From the IMG/VR virus record IMGVR_UViG_3300032092_000132, positions 1-33,565 of that record: a stretch of 33,565 nt of DNA. One strand, written 5' to 3'. A program made the translations under genes and the position numbers. Position 1 is the first letter of the stretch. Every line of letters begins with the position of its first letter. Origin of the DNA: a virus. Of this stretch, positions 1 to 7,145 are shown piece after piece. The notes beneath the pieces were generated by a model. The model made no database searches. It was not told the origin of the DNA and saw only the letters and a list, made by a program, of their open reading frames with translations.

Positions 1-2
1 TA

Positions 3-59
3 ATGCGACAGCTTCCAGAACTTGAATTAGAAACTATAGAATTTTTAGATGAGGAGTAA
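3..59 (+). CDS. C-terminal end of an upstream gene, or an 18-residue ORF
   Basis: An open frame reaches a TAA at 57-59. Its only visible start is an ATG at 3-5 that overlaps a possible stop in the TAATG arrangement used repeatedly in this genome. The window edge prevents deciding between a tiny 18-residue acidic peptide and the tail of a longer gene. The peptide ends in an acidic stretch (ETIEFLDEE). Its TAA lies 5 nt before the next start, and GAGGAG within its last codons supplies the ribosome binding site for that gene. No function can be assigned. Confidence 0.35.
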   Translation: MRQLPELELETIEFLDEE

Positions 60-64
60 GTAAA

Positions 65-448
65 ATGGCAGCAAAGAAGCCAACAGGCGAATTTCCAAAG
101 AGAAACTCTAGCTTGGCAAAGTTTATTAAAAGTAGCGATAGTGGTAAAAGTTTTACTCAAGCAGAAGCACGTACAGCTGCTGGAAAATATCGTGATATGG
201 AAAAAGCAGCAGGTCCAAAAGGATTTAGCGGAATGGGTGCGTTGGACAGGTCAGGCGTTGCTTTAGGCAAAGCAGAAGCTGCAGTCAAAGCAATGAGAAA
301 GCCAGCAGCTAAGAAAGCAACTTTGCCAGCAGCACGAGGCGCTAAGCCACTTCTACCAGTTAAGCCAGCTCGTCCAGCACGTCCAGCTGCAACAACTCGC
401 CAAGTTGGCAAGGCGAAGCCACTAATGCCAAAGAAGAAGGCTCGCTAA
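65..448 (+). CDS. Lysine/alanine/proline-rich basic protein (putative DNA-binding virion protein)
   Basis: This is a 127-residue, strongly basic protein. Residues 1-75 look like a small folded region (SFTQAEARTAAGKYRDMEKA). The C-terminal 50 residues are low-complexity Ala/Pro/Lys/Arg with repeated KPARPARPA-type units and a terminal PKKKAR. The composition resembles histone H1-like tails, so nucleic-acid binding, for instance DNA condensation in the virion, is a reasonable inference; no catalytic motif is visible. GAGGAG upstream of ATG 65 gives a good ribosome binding site. It heads a run of small basic genes continuing to 939 that are tightly packed with TAATG junctions, so they are probably co-translated. 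It lies on the structural arm, upstream of adaptor and fibre genes. Confidence 0.7.
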   Translation: MAAKKPTGEFPKRNSSLAKFIKSSDSGKSFTQAEARTAAGKYRDMEKAAGPKGFSGMGALDRSGVALGKAEAAVKAMRKPAAKKATLPAARGAKPLLPVKPARPARPAATTRQVGKAKPLMPKKKAR

Positions 449-505
449 TTGCCAGCAAAAATGTGCAAGAAGTGTGGCAAAGCCAAGTCAAAGTGTAAGT
501 GCTAA
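449..505 (+). CDS. Tiny four-cysteine peptide, putative zinc-binding microprotein
   Basis: TTG 449 directly follows the TAA of the previous gene and opens an 18-residue frame ending at 505, where TAATG starts the next gene. An internal ATG at 461 is an alternative start. The peptide has the pattern CKKCGKAKSKCKC, meaning one CxxC pair followed by C-x-C, with lysines filling the rest. Four cysteines in so short a peptide suggest a metal-binding knuckle. The perfect fit between two stop/start junctions argues that it is translated, but there is no homology evidence. It could instead be a chance frame bridging two basic genes. Confidence 0.4.
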   Translation: MPAKMCKKCGKAKSKCKC

Positions 506-663
506 TGCCAAAGAAGAAGCAAGTTTGGGATAAGCCAAACCCAAAGAAAGTTTCTAAACCACTTACATCAGCGCAGAAAGCATCAGCCAAGGCTGCAGCT
601 AAAGCAGCAGGACGTAAGTATCCGAACCTCGTTGACAACATGAGAGCAGCAAAGAAGAAGTAA
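505..663 (+). CDS. Small basic phage protein, 52 residues
   Basis: ATG 505 overlaps the preceding stop (TAATG) and the frame ends at TAA 661-663, directly abutting the next ATG at 664. The protein is basic and Ala/Lys-rich. It has an N-terminal KKKQVWDKPNPKK segment, a helical Ala/Lys middle (SAQKASAKAAAKAAGRKYP) and the tail YPNLVDNMRAAKKK. Sequences of this style (W-D-K-P-N-P near the start and YPNLVDN near the end) seem familiar from structural arms of actinobacterial and aquatic phages, from memory and not verified. The function is unknown. Its position between two other basic proteins suggests a virion or DNA-associated role. Confidence 0.6.
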   Translation: MPKKKQVWDKPNPKKVSKPLTSAQKASAKAAAKAAGRKYPNLVDNMRAAKKK

Positions 664-939
664 ATGGACCCAAGACTAAAGCGAGCAGGTGTATCTGGTT
701 TCAATAAGCCAAAGGCTACACCTAGCCATCCAAAAAAGTCGCACGTTGTCGTAGCCAAATCTGGCTCACAAGTAAAGACTATTCGCTTTGGTCAGCAAGG
801 TGTGTCTGGTTCACCAGAGAAATCTGGTGAAACCAGAGCATACAAACAACGTCGCCAAAGTTTTAAGGCACGTCATGCAAAGAACATTAACAAGGGTGTC
901 ATGTCGGCAGCCTATTGGGCAGACAAGGTGAAGTGGTAA
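664..939 (+). CDS. Conserved small basic phage protein
   Basis: This 91-residue basic protein begins MDPRLKRAGVSGFNKPK, continues with TPSHPKKSHVVVAK and IRFGQQGVSGSPEKSGE, and ends in a K/R/H-rich helix and WADKVKW. That overall pattern recurs, in my recollection, in a small family of unknown function carried by many aquatic tailed phages (possibly the DUF6321 family; not verified). No enzyme motif is visible. The strong positive charge and neighbours of similar composition suggest nucleic-acid contact. It starts immediately after the previous stop, and its TAA overlaps the ATG of the next gene at 939, so translation is probably coupled. Confidence 0.7.
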   Translation: MDPRLKRAGVSGFNKPKATPSHPKKSHVVVAKSGSQVKTIRFGQQGVSGSPEKSGETRAYKQRRQSFKARHAKNINKGVMSAAYWADKVKW

Positions 940-1193
940 TGGCAAAGATTTTCCGTGGACCAACTATGAAGATAAAGCTTGGGTTGGCAAACGACCTATG
1001 GTTTGTTTCATACCCATGGGGAAAGACTGTTGTTAAAGACAACGGAACCTGGAAGACAATCGTATCCCCGCAAGATTCATCTCTTGCCGATTATGACAAG
1101 GTTCTGCGCGGTGGGTATGACAACCCAATTACAGATGCGGAAGCAGCAGAGTTAACTGCTGCTGGTTATGGGGATTACATTGTCGAATTGTAG
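939..1193 (+). CDS. Hypothetical phage protein, 84 residues
   Basis: The start at ATG 939 is preferred over an in-frame TTG at 915 because it forms the TAATG overlap used at neighbouring junctions. The product is a soluble small protein. It has an early beta-rich half (LGLANDLWFVSYPWGKTVV, NGTWKTIV) and an acidic C-terminal half (DYDKVLRGGYDNPITDAEAAEL). I see no membrane segment, signal peptide or metal site. Its placement ahead of the adaptor-like gene makes a minor virion or assembly role possible but unproven. Confidence 0.6.
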   Translation: MAKIFRGPTMKIKLGLANDLWFVSYPWGKTVVKDNGTWKTIVSPQDSSLADYDKVLRGGYDNPITDAEAAELTAAGYGDYIVEL

Positions 1194-1422
1194 AAGCGGT
1201 TGCAAAACACAAGACCATGCAAACTGGGGCGAGTGTGCTCGTGCAGCCAATCTAAGTATTGGCAACGAGCAAGTTAGCAATACGTTAAAGAGTAATGAAA
1301 AAGAATTAACAGCCTATCGTGATGCTCGTAAGCTTGGTATACAACCAGCATCAACAAGGATGAAAGATATCCAGAAAGCCGTGAGGGTTTCTGAAGCTAC
1401 TGGAAGGGCAGCGAAAGCGTAA
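1180..1422 (+). CDS. Small cysteine-containing actinophage protein of unknown function
   Basis: The frame extends upstream to ATG 1168, but TTG 1180 gives a protein beginning MSNCRSGCKTQDHANWGEC. That N-terminus reads naturally because three cysteines and a His lie in the first 19 residues (C-x3-C, then H-x5-C), suggesting a small metal-binding knuckle followed by helices. From TTG 1180 the product is 80 residues with a basic helical C-terminus (ARKLGIQPAS, KDIQKAVRVS). It overlaps the previous gene by 14 nt and its TAA overlaps ATG 1422 of the adaptor-like gene. I recall similar short CRSGC-QDH proteins in structural clusters of actinophages, unverified. The function is unknown. Confidence 0.6.
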   Translation: MSNCRSGCKTQDHANWGECARAANLSIGNEQVSNTLKSNEKELTAYRDARKLGIQPASTRMKDIQKAVRVSEATGRAAKA

Positions 1423-2321
1423 TGGCAACATTAAACCAGCTAGTCGAACAGACTATTGCAGAGGTTGGTTCTTATGTAAAGAACCAGGAATCTGTTACAG
1501 TCATTACATCATCTATGGATAATGATGACCTGACAGTTGCAATCGATGATGCATCATCTCTTAGTAAGGGCATTGTCGAGATTGATGAAGAGCTTATCTA
1601 TGTGAAGAAGTCAATCAAGGACAGCGGTACTATCCAGATTCTTGGCGTTGCAGGTAACCCTGTAGGTCGTGGCTGGCGTGGCACAACAGCAACAAGTCAC
1701 GTTGCTGGCTCAGTTGTACGTAACAACCCGCTGTTCCCAAAGACTCAGGTCAAGCGAGCCATCCTAGAAACAATCAAGGGAATGTCATTCCCTGTTATCG
1801 CTAATGAAACATTCCAGTTCAATGGGTCTGACTACTCATACATCATGCCAGATGCACTAGAAGATATCACTGGTATCTCATGGGATGTGCCAGACTCAAC
1901 AGGAGTATGGCAGATAATTAAGAACTGGCGACTAGATACAAACTACTACGATGCCACATCAGGAACTACTAAGCAGGCTTTAGTTCTAAAAGAAACCCCT
2001 ATGCCTGGTCGTGATGTACGAGTTCAGTACACAAAGTTCCCAACAGTTATTACTGATAATCAAGAATTAACCGTAAGCGGTCTGCCATCTTCTTGCGAAG
2101 ATGTAGTTCGTCTCGGTGCTATGTATCGTCTACTGTCAACAGTAGATGCAGGAAAGGTTACCGCAGTATCTGTATCCGCAGATGCACTTGACCAACCAGT
2201 TGCAGCTGGTGCATCAACCAGTGCTGCTAAGTATATTTTCCAGCTTTACACTGTTCGCTTGGCGGAGGAAATCGCAAAGCAGCAGGCAAACTTCCTAAAC
2301 ACAATCCAGTATACGAGGTAA
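1422..2321 (+). CDS. Virion structural protein, candidate head-tail adaptor/neck protein
   Basis: A 299-residue protein starts at ATG 1422 in a TAATG overlap. It opens with a helix (MATLNQLVEQTIAEVGSYV). A beta-rich domain follows around residues 25-100 that repeats the theme of fibre heads (DDASSLSKGIVEIDEELIYV, GRGWRGTTATSHVAGSVV). A central helical and aromatic region contains PLFPKTQVKRAILETIKG and a C-terminal helical bundle ends LAEEIAKQQANFLNTIQYTR. The layout, a helical bundle with an embedded beta domain lying directly upstream of the fibre gene, fits adaptor or neck proteins of short-tailed phages. I recognise no diagnostic motif, so this is an inference from size, position and fold impression. 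A baseplate or tail-tube accessory protein is the main alternative. Confidence 0.5.
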   Translation: MATLNQLVEQTIAEVGSYVKNQESVTVITSSMDNDDLTVAIDDASSLSKGIVEIDEELIYVKKSIKDSGTIQILGVAGNPVGRGWRGTTATSHVAGSVVRNNPLFPKTQVKRAILETIKGMSFPVIANETFQFNGSDYSYIMPDALEDITGISWDVPDSTGVWQIIKNWRLDTNYYDATSGTTKQALVLKETPMPGRDVRVQYTKFPTVITDNQELTVSGLPSSCEDVVRLGAMYRLLSTVDAGKVTAVSVSADALDQPVAAGASTSAAKYIFQLYTVRLAEEIAKQQANFLNTIQYTR

Positions 2322-2324
2322 CGA

Positions 2325-4154
2325 ATGCCAACACCGTCACGTTATTACAGTTCTACAGCTGCTAAGACAACGCTTTCAAGTTCTGTAGATTCATCAAGCG
2401 CAAGCATCTTGCTTGCTGCTCCATCTGGTCTTCCATCCCAGTATCCGTTTACCCTAATTCTTGAAAAGGATTCAGCTAACGAAGAAATCGTAACGGTTAC
2501 TGCTCTAGTTGGTTCTTCTTATAGTGTGACTCGCGGTGTTGACGGAAGCACAGCCAAGGCTCACTCAGTTGGAGCAACAGTAGAACACGGCGTATCTGCT
2601 CGTGACTATGCCGAGTCTCGTACGCACGAAGTATCAACCAACGCTCACGGTGTAACTGGTGACATTGTCGGTACTGGTGGAACACAAACTCTTACTGGCA
2701 AGACACTTACTACCGCAACACTTGGTTCAATCCTTGATGCTGGTGGATATAAGATTACAAACCTTGCTACACCAACATCATCTTCTGATGCAGTACGTAA
2801 AGATTTTGCTGATGCCCAGGTAGCAGCAGCTGCTACGTCTGCAACTTCTGCATCTAATTCAGCAACCGCATCATTAAACTCTGCAAATGCTGCAGCAACT
2901 AGTGCTTCTAGTGCATCAACTTCTGCAAGTTCTGCCTTAGCATCACAACAGGCTGCAGCTACTTCTGCAACCAATGCATCTAATTCAGCACTTGCTGCAG
3001 CAACTTCAGCATCCAGCGCTTCGACATCAGCAAGCAGTGCATTAGCTAGCGCCAATGCTGCTTCAACAAGTGCAAGTAATGCAACTGCTTCGGCTAGTGC
3101 TGCTGCAACTAGCGCAGGAGCAGCCTCTACTTCAGCATCTTCTGCATTAACAAATGCCAATAACTCTGCATCTTCTGCAGCTCTAGCAGTAACATCTGCT
3201 AACTCAGCAGCAACCAGCGCATCAAGTGCTTTAGCTTCAGCAAATAGTGCAGCAACAAGTGCATCATCTGCTAACTCATCTGCAACTACCGTTGCTGGTC
3301 AAGTTGCTTCTGGTCTTGTTCGTGACATGGGTGACATTACATCTTCAGATACAAGCACTGGAACTTGGATATCCCTATCATCTCTTGAAACAAACACACA
3401 GGCTGCAGCGACAGCTGCTGCAACAAGTGCTACCAGTGCAGCAACCAGTGCCACAAGCGCAGGCAACTCTGCAACTGCAGCAGCAGCAAGTGCTGCAACT
3501 TCTGTAACAAGTGCAGGGCAGGCTGCTACATCAGCGACCAGCGCACTTGCTTCTCAAACCGCTGCTGCAACATCCGCTGCTAGTGCGTTAACATCACAGA
3601 CTGCTGCTGCAACTTCGGCAACATCTGCTGCAGCAAGTGCAACTGCTGCTGCTACCAGCGCAACAAGCGCTGCAGCATCTGCAACTACAGCATCTAACAG
3701 TGCAGCAACTGCAACCACATCTGCATCACAAGCAGCCACATCGGCAACTAGTGCAGCAACCTCAGCGACTTCGGCAGCAGCATCTGCTACGGCAGCAGCT
3801 GCAAGTTACGACAGTTTTGACGACCGTTATCTTGGAGCTAAGGGAACAGCACCTACATTAGATAACGATAGCAACGCACTTCTTGAAGGAGCGTTGTATT
3901 GGGATACAACAAATAAAAACATGAATGTTTACAACGGAACCGCATGGGAAGTTGTAACAACGTCTGGAGATATCACAGCGGTAACCGCTGGTACTGGTCT
4001 TTCTGGAGGTGGAGGTTCTGGAGCAGTAACAGTATCGCTTAATACAACAAGCGTTTATGTACTACCAAGCCAAGCATCAAGTAATGGATATTTTTTAACC
4101 ACAAACGGAAGTACCGCTTCGTGGGCTAACCTCTCAGATTGGGGAACACTCTAA
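2325..4154 (+). CDS. Tail fibre with long Ala/Ser/Thr-rich repeat shaft
   Basis: A 609-residue protein in three parts. Residues 1-165 form a head domain (ITVTRGVDG-type strand, the segment EHGVSARDYAESRTHE, then TGTGGTQTLTGKTL and DAGGYKITNLATPTSSSDAV), as in virion-attachment domains of phage fibres. Residues about 165-495 are almost only Ala, Ser, Thr and Asn in short ATSASSA / SATSAASA units, interrupted once near 320-365 by VRDMGDITSSDTSTGTW. This looks like a trimeric shaft. Residues about 495-609 are a compact tip (DRYLGAKGTAPTLDNDSN, GALYWDTTNKNMNVYNGTAW), a motif set common in aquatic phage fibres. It starts 3 nt after the adaptor-like gene. The repeat tract is a likely recombination hot spot. 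The tip and head motifs are established; the receptor role is inferred. Confidence 0.85.
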   Translation: MPTPSRYYSSTAAKTTLSSSVDSSSASILLAAPSGLPSQYPFTLILEKDSANEEIVTVTALVGSSYSVTRGVDGSTAKAHSVGATVEHGVSARDYAESRTHEVSTNAHGVTGDIVGTGGTQTLTGKTLTTATLGSILDAGGYKITNLATPTSSSDAVRKDFADAQVAAAATSATSASNSATASLNSANAAATSASSASTSASSALASQQAAATSATNASNSALAAATSASSASTSASSALASANAASTSASNATASASAAATSAGAASTSASSALTNANNSASSAALAVTSANSAATSASSALASANSAATSASSANSSATTVAGQVASGLVRDMGDITSSDTSTGTWISLSSLETNTQAAATAAATSATSAATSATSAGNSATAAAASAATSVTSAGQAATSATSALASQTAAATSAASALTSQTAAATSATSAAASATAAATSATSAAASATTASNSAATATTSASQAATSATSAATSATSAAASATAAAASYDSFDDRYLGAKGTAPTLDNDSNALLEGALYWDTTNKNMNVYNGTAWEVVTTSGDITAVTAGTGLSGGGGSGAVTVSLNTTSVYVLPSQASSNGYFLTTNGSTASWANLSDWGTL

Positions 4155-4621
4155 TGCCATTCGCATTTCAGCGCCGTAGAGGAACCACGGCACAACACGC
4201 TTCGTTTACTGGATTACTTGCGGAGCTAACAGTTGATACAGACAAGAAAACAGTGGTAGTCCATGACGGCTCAACAGCTGGCGGAGTACCACTATCAAAG
4301 CAGCGTTCAACAACGACATCAACATCTGGCACTACATACACCTTAGCGTTGGCAGATGCCAACAATGTGGTTGTCACAACAAGTGCATCTGCCACAACAG
4401 TAACAGTGCCAGCAAGCGTTTTTGGAGCAGGCGACCAGATTACAGTATTACAGGACGGCGCTGGACAAGTTACTTTTGCAGCAGGTTCTGGTGTAACAAT
4501 AGTTTCAACTGGTGCATCAACAGCAGCACCGAAAATTCGAGCAACATATGCTGGAGCAACCGTTTACTACAAGACAGGCGGAGCTAACCCTACAGTTACA
4601 ATTGTAGGAGATATTGCATAA
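4154..4621 (+). CDS. Tail-tip protein with Mtd-N-like head domain
   Basis: ATG 4154 overlaps the fibre stop (TAATG) and gives 155 residues. Residues 1-50 read FQRRRGTTAQHASFTGLLAE, then LTVDTDKKTVVVHDGSTAGG. This is the repeat-like head motif (RRGT...AEL..DTD...V.DG) seen at the N-terminus of the Bordetella phage major tropism determinant and many fibre or hub proteins. The remainder is Thr/Ala/Ser/Val-rich beta structure (TTYTLALADANNVVVTT, GAGDQITVLQDGAGQVTF) typical of a beta-sandwich tip. It lies between a fibre and an adhesin, so it likely anchors or extends the receptor-binding apparatus. No C-lectin variable domain or repeat pair is seen, so no diversity-generating retroelement is implied. 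Confidence 0.7.
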   Translation: MPFAFQRRRGTTAQHASFTGLLAELTVDTDKKTVVVHDGSTAGGVPLSKQRSTTTSTSGTTYTLALADANNVVVTTSASATTVTVPASVFGAGDQITVLQDGAGQVTFAAGSGVTIVSTGASTAAPKIRATYAGATVYYKTGGANPTVTIVGDIA

Positions 4622-6333
4622 TGCCAATTATTAAAGGAGTTATTGCATCTAGTAAGTACATCCCACAAAATTTAGTTGTTGATGTACTTTTAGTTGCTGG
4701 CGGTGGTGGAGGCGGTGGTCGCGGAAACCGTGGAGCTGGCGGTGGTGGTGCTGGTGGTGTTCTTTACTACTCATCACAAACATTAAGCAACCAAACATCT
4801 ACAACTATTGTTGTCGGTGCTGGTGGTGCTGCTAACGGAGATGCCGCAGCAGGAAATGGCAAGGGTACAAATTCATCTTTTGCTGCACTTACTGCAGCAG
4901 TTGGTGGTGGATTTGGACGGTCAGATAATGGTGGTCCAGGTGGTTCTGGTGGCTCTGGTGGTGGAGGTTACTCTGGAGGACCAGGTGAAGACGGTACTGC
5001 AGGCGGGTCACCAACTTCTGGTCAAGGCTATGCTGGTGGTGCTGGAACATCGAGCCAGACATTTAATTCTCCATTCGGCGGTGGCGGTGGTGGCGGTGCA
5101 GCGCAAGCTGGCTCAAACGGCGGTCAAGGTCAAGGAGGTAACGGTGGTAATGGAACCTCTACTTATTCATCATGGGGCGCTGCAACATCAACTGGTCAGA
5201 ACTCAGGTGGAACTTATTATTATGCTGGCGGTGGTGGCGGTGGTGTTGGAAGCTACAGTGGTGGCGATGCAACAACTGCTGGCACTGGCGGTTTAGGTGG
5301 CGGAGCAAATGGAAACGGTTCAGCTTCCTCACCCGCTACAAACGGTACAGCAAACACTGGCGGTGGAGGTGGAGGCGGAAACGCTGGTGGTGGCAATGGT
5401 GGCTCTGGCATAGTTATCGCCAGATACTCTGGCGTTCAAAAAGCTACAGGAGGTTCTGTAGTAACTACTGGTGGATACACATATCATACATTTAATGCAT
5501 CTGGAAGTTTATATACTGGTCTAGCTAAAGCTAATGGCGGTGGAGTATATAAGGATGCTAACTACTGGTATCACGCATTTCGCGGTTCTGGAAGTTTCAT
5601 TACAACAACTCCTGTTACAGCAGATATCTTTGTTCTTGCAGGTGGAGGTGGTTCTACATCAGATAACTCTGGTGGTGGTGGAGCAGGTGGTGCAGTTGCG
5701 TTTGCATCTCAATCACTTTCTGGAACATACGCAATCACCGTTGGCGCTGGTGGAACCAATAACAGCGGTGGCAATAACTCAACATTTCAAGGACTAACAT
5801 CTGCCATAGGCGGAGGTCGTGGTGGCGGATACTTCTATACCGCAGGCAGTGGCGGTTGTGGTGGTGGTGCTGGCTCACAAGGCGGTACAGGTCAAAACGC
5901 TGGAAGCGGAAGCCAAGGCGGTAACGGTGGCAGCAACGGTGGTTCTCCTTCATCTGCTGGTGGTGGCGGTGGTATGGGTGGAGTTGGTGGCACTGCTACT
6001 GGTTCACCTAGAGGTGGTAACGGCGGTGCAGGTATCAGCTCAATTACCAACTTCTCGAATCTCTCAACAGCTCTTTCCGTAATTGGAGTTGGGCAAAATA
6101 GCTCAGGCACTTGGTATGTTGCAGGTGGAGGCGGAGGCGCAGGTCGTACCAACCCAGGAACTACAGGAGCTGTAGGTACTGGTGGAATTGGTGGCGGTGG
6201 TAACGGCGGTTCCTATACTCAAATTGCTTCTACAGATGGTTTAATTTCTTCTGGCTCTGGCGGAGGCGGTTCAGACTTTACTATTCCAGGTAGTGGCGGT
6301 TCTGGACTTGTTATTATCAGATACCCTATTTAA
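4621..6333 (+). CDS. Glycine-rich tail adhesin with internal duplication
   Basis: A 570-residue, extremely Gly-rich protein built from two homologous halves. The first begins near residue 20 (DVLLVAGGGGGGG) and ends GGSGIVIARYSG. The second begins near residue 334 (ADIFVLAGGGG) and ends GGSGLVIIRYPI at the C-terminus. Between them are paired YTYHTF / YWYHAF strands. Each half has the order: beta strand, Gly tract, SSQTLSNQ or ASQSLSGT strand, VGAGG, then alternating Gly-rich loops. Known Gly-rich phage adhesins (for example gp38 of T4-like phages) form polyglycine II lattices with variable receptor loops, and a receptor-binding role is inferred here. ATG 4621 overlaps the preceding stop. The GGT/GGC-rich DNA is repetitive and could mis-assemble. 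Confidence 0.8.
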   Translation: MPIIKGVIASSKYIPQNLVVDVLLVAGGGGGGGRGNRGAGGGGAGGVLYYSSQTLSNQTSTTIVVGAGGAANGDAAAGNGKGTNSSFAALTAAVGGGFGRSDNGGPGGSGGSGGGGYSGGPGEDGTAGGSPTSGQGYAGGAGTSSQTFNSPFGGGGGGGAAQAGSNGGQGQGGNGGNGTSTYSSWGAATSTGQNSGGTYYYAGGGGGGVGSYSGGDATTAGTGGLGGGANGNGSASSPATNGTANTGGGGGGGNAGGGNGGSGIVIARYSGVQKATGGSVVTTGGYTYHTFNASGSLYTGLAKANGGGVYKDANYWYHAFRGSGSFITTTPVTADIFVLAGGGGSTSDNSGGGGAGGAVAFASQSLSGTYAITVGAGGTNNSGGNNSTFQGLTSAIGGGRGGGYFYTAGSGGCGGGAGSQGGTGQNAGSGSQGGNGGSNGGSPSSAGGGGGMGGVGGTATGSPRGGNGGAGISSITNFSNLSTALSVIGVGQNSSGTWYVAGGGGGAGRTNPGTTGAVGTGGIGGGGNGGSYTQIASTDGLISSGSGGGGSDFTIPGSGGSGLVIIRYPI

Positions 6334-6346
6334 CAGAAGGAATCAA

Positions 6347-6535
6347 ATGACAAATAAAAATACAAACGTAACGCAGTGTTTTAGCTATGAAGTAAAAATG
6401 CTTGTTCATATCATTGCCGATGACGAGAAGTCAGCAAAAACACAATTAGATGAAAAGGGTGGCATTGTAACTAAACGCGACGTTAAGTTACTTAATGCAT
6501 CCATTCTTTATGGCGAAGAAAAGGAAAAGGAATAA
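6347..6535 (+). CDS. Small hypothetical protein, 62 residues
   Basis: The start is taken at ATG 6347 because AGAAGGAA lies 7-8 nt upstream; an upstream extension of the same frame would overlap the adhesin gene and has no such site. The product has a beta-rich core (CFSYEVKMLVHIIADDEKSA), a Lys/Asp middle and an acidic/basic tail ending EEKEKE. It has the size and character of small tail-assembly or chaperone proteins often found next to adhesin genes, but no motif proves that. Its stop overlaps ATG 6535 (TAATG). Confidence 0.55.
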   Translation: MTNKNTNVTQCFSYEVKMLVHIIADDEKSAKTQLDEKGGIVTKRDVKLLNASILYGEEKEKE

Positions 6536-6876
6536 TGGCTCATTTTGCTAAAGTAGTAGATGGGGTTGTTGAGCAAGTTATTGTTGCCGATGACCAAGCA
6601 TGGTGTGAATCAAATCTTGGCGGAACATGGGTTCAGACTTCATATAATACCTACGGTGGAAAGCATAAGCTAGGCGGTACTCCGCTAAGAAAAAACTATG
6701 CTGGAATTGGTTATGAATATAATTCAGAGCTAGATGCTTTTATTGCACCAAAGCCTTTTGATTCATGGACATTGAACCAAGAGTCATGTTTATGGGAAGC
6801 CCCTACTCCAATGCCAGAAGATGGCAAGTTGTATAACTGGGATGAATCCACGTTAACGTGGGTTGAAGTTCAGTAA
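6535..6876 (+). CDS. Conserved small tail-region protein
   Basis: A 113-residue protein with a recognisable pattern: an opening beta strand (MAHFAKVVDGVVEQVIVADD), LGGTWVQTSYNTYGG, TPLRKNYAGIGYEYNSELDA, then PKPFDSWTLNQESCLWEAP and a final DGKLYNWDE strand with TWVEV. Proteins with this order are widespread beside tail genes in phages of marine and freshwater bacteria, from my recollection. Their role is not established, though fibre assembly or minor virion component is often proposed. It begins in a TAATG overlap and is the last gene before a 71-nt gap preceding the lysis cassette. Confidence 0.7.
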   Translation: MAHFAKVVDGVVEQVIVADDQAWCESNLGGTWVQTSYNTYGGKHKLGGTPLRKNYAGIGYEYNSELDAFIAPKPFDSWTLNQESCLWEAPTPMPEDGKLYNWDESTLTWVEVQ

Positions 6877-6947
6877 TATTAATTAATTAATAATAACCCC
6901 TGAGCATGGGTATAAACTGTTCTATTTTTATTTCCCAAAGGAGAATC
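6877..6947 (+). promoter_or_regulatory. AT-rich leader with candidate promoter for the lysis cassette
   Basis: This is the only sizeable gap on the left arm before 9931. It carries an alternating TTAATTAATTAATAATAA tract at about 6880-6896, a TATAAA hexamer at 6911-6916 that could be a -10 box, and AAAGGAGA ahead of ATG 6948. No good -35 hexamer sits 16-18 nt upstream of TATAAA, so the promoter call is tentative. The tract may instead be an UP-like or transcript-processing element. Confidence 0.3.
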
Positions 6948-7145
6948 ATGAAGTTATCTAAAAAGCAAGTATCAGCAATTAAGTCATACCTACGTGCAGT
7001 GCTTGCATCTGCAATCGTACTTGGCATTGCATTGTTAACAGACTTAGCCCCACAGTATGCCGTCATCATCGGTGCAGTTGCTGCACCTCTTGCCAAGTGG
7101 GCAGATAAGAATGAGGCAGAGTTCGGAATCGGGTCTAAAGAATAA
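6948..7145 (+). CDS. Holin-like membrane protein 1
   Basis: A 65-residue protein with a basic N-terminus (MKLKSKK-type charge, then KSYLRAVLA), one or two hydrophobic segments at roughly residues 16-31 and 34-47 (ASAIVLGIALLTDL, YAVIIGAVAAPLAKW), and a charged tail (DKNEAEFGIGSKE). This matches small phage holins that permeabilise the inner membrane to release endolysin. AAAGGAGAATC precedes ATG 6948. It is followed by a second membrane protein and the endolysin in TAATG-linked order, which supports a lysis cassette. Which of the two membrane genes is the functional holin cannot be told from sequence. Confidence 0.75.
   Translation: MKLSKKQVSAIKSYLRAVLASAIVLGIALLTDLAPQYAVIIGAVAAPLAKWADKNEAEFGIGSKE

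Noticed and set aside
2645-3739. Long antisense frames rich in Ala/Val/Asp opposite the fibre gene
   Set aside because: They are the mirror image of the A/S/T repeat coding and have no independent start signals.
4154-4621. Diversity-generating retroelement target suggested by the Mtd-like N-terminus
   Set aside because: No reverse transcriptase, no C-lectin variable region and no adenine-rich template/variable repeat pair can be seen in the window.
4808-6152. Overlapping Val/Leu/Gln- or Trp/Arg-rich frames inside the glycine-rich adhesin
   Set aside because: GGT/GGC repeats keep all frames open. The compositions (for example runs of Trp/Arg) are not protein-like.
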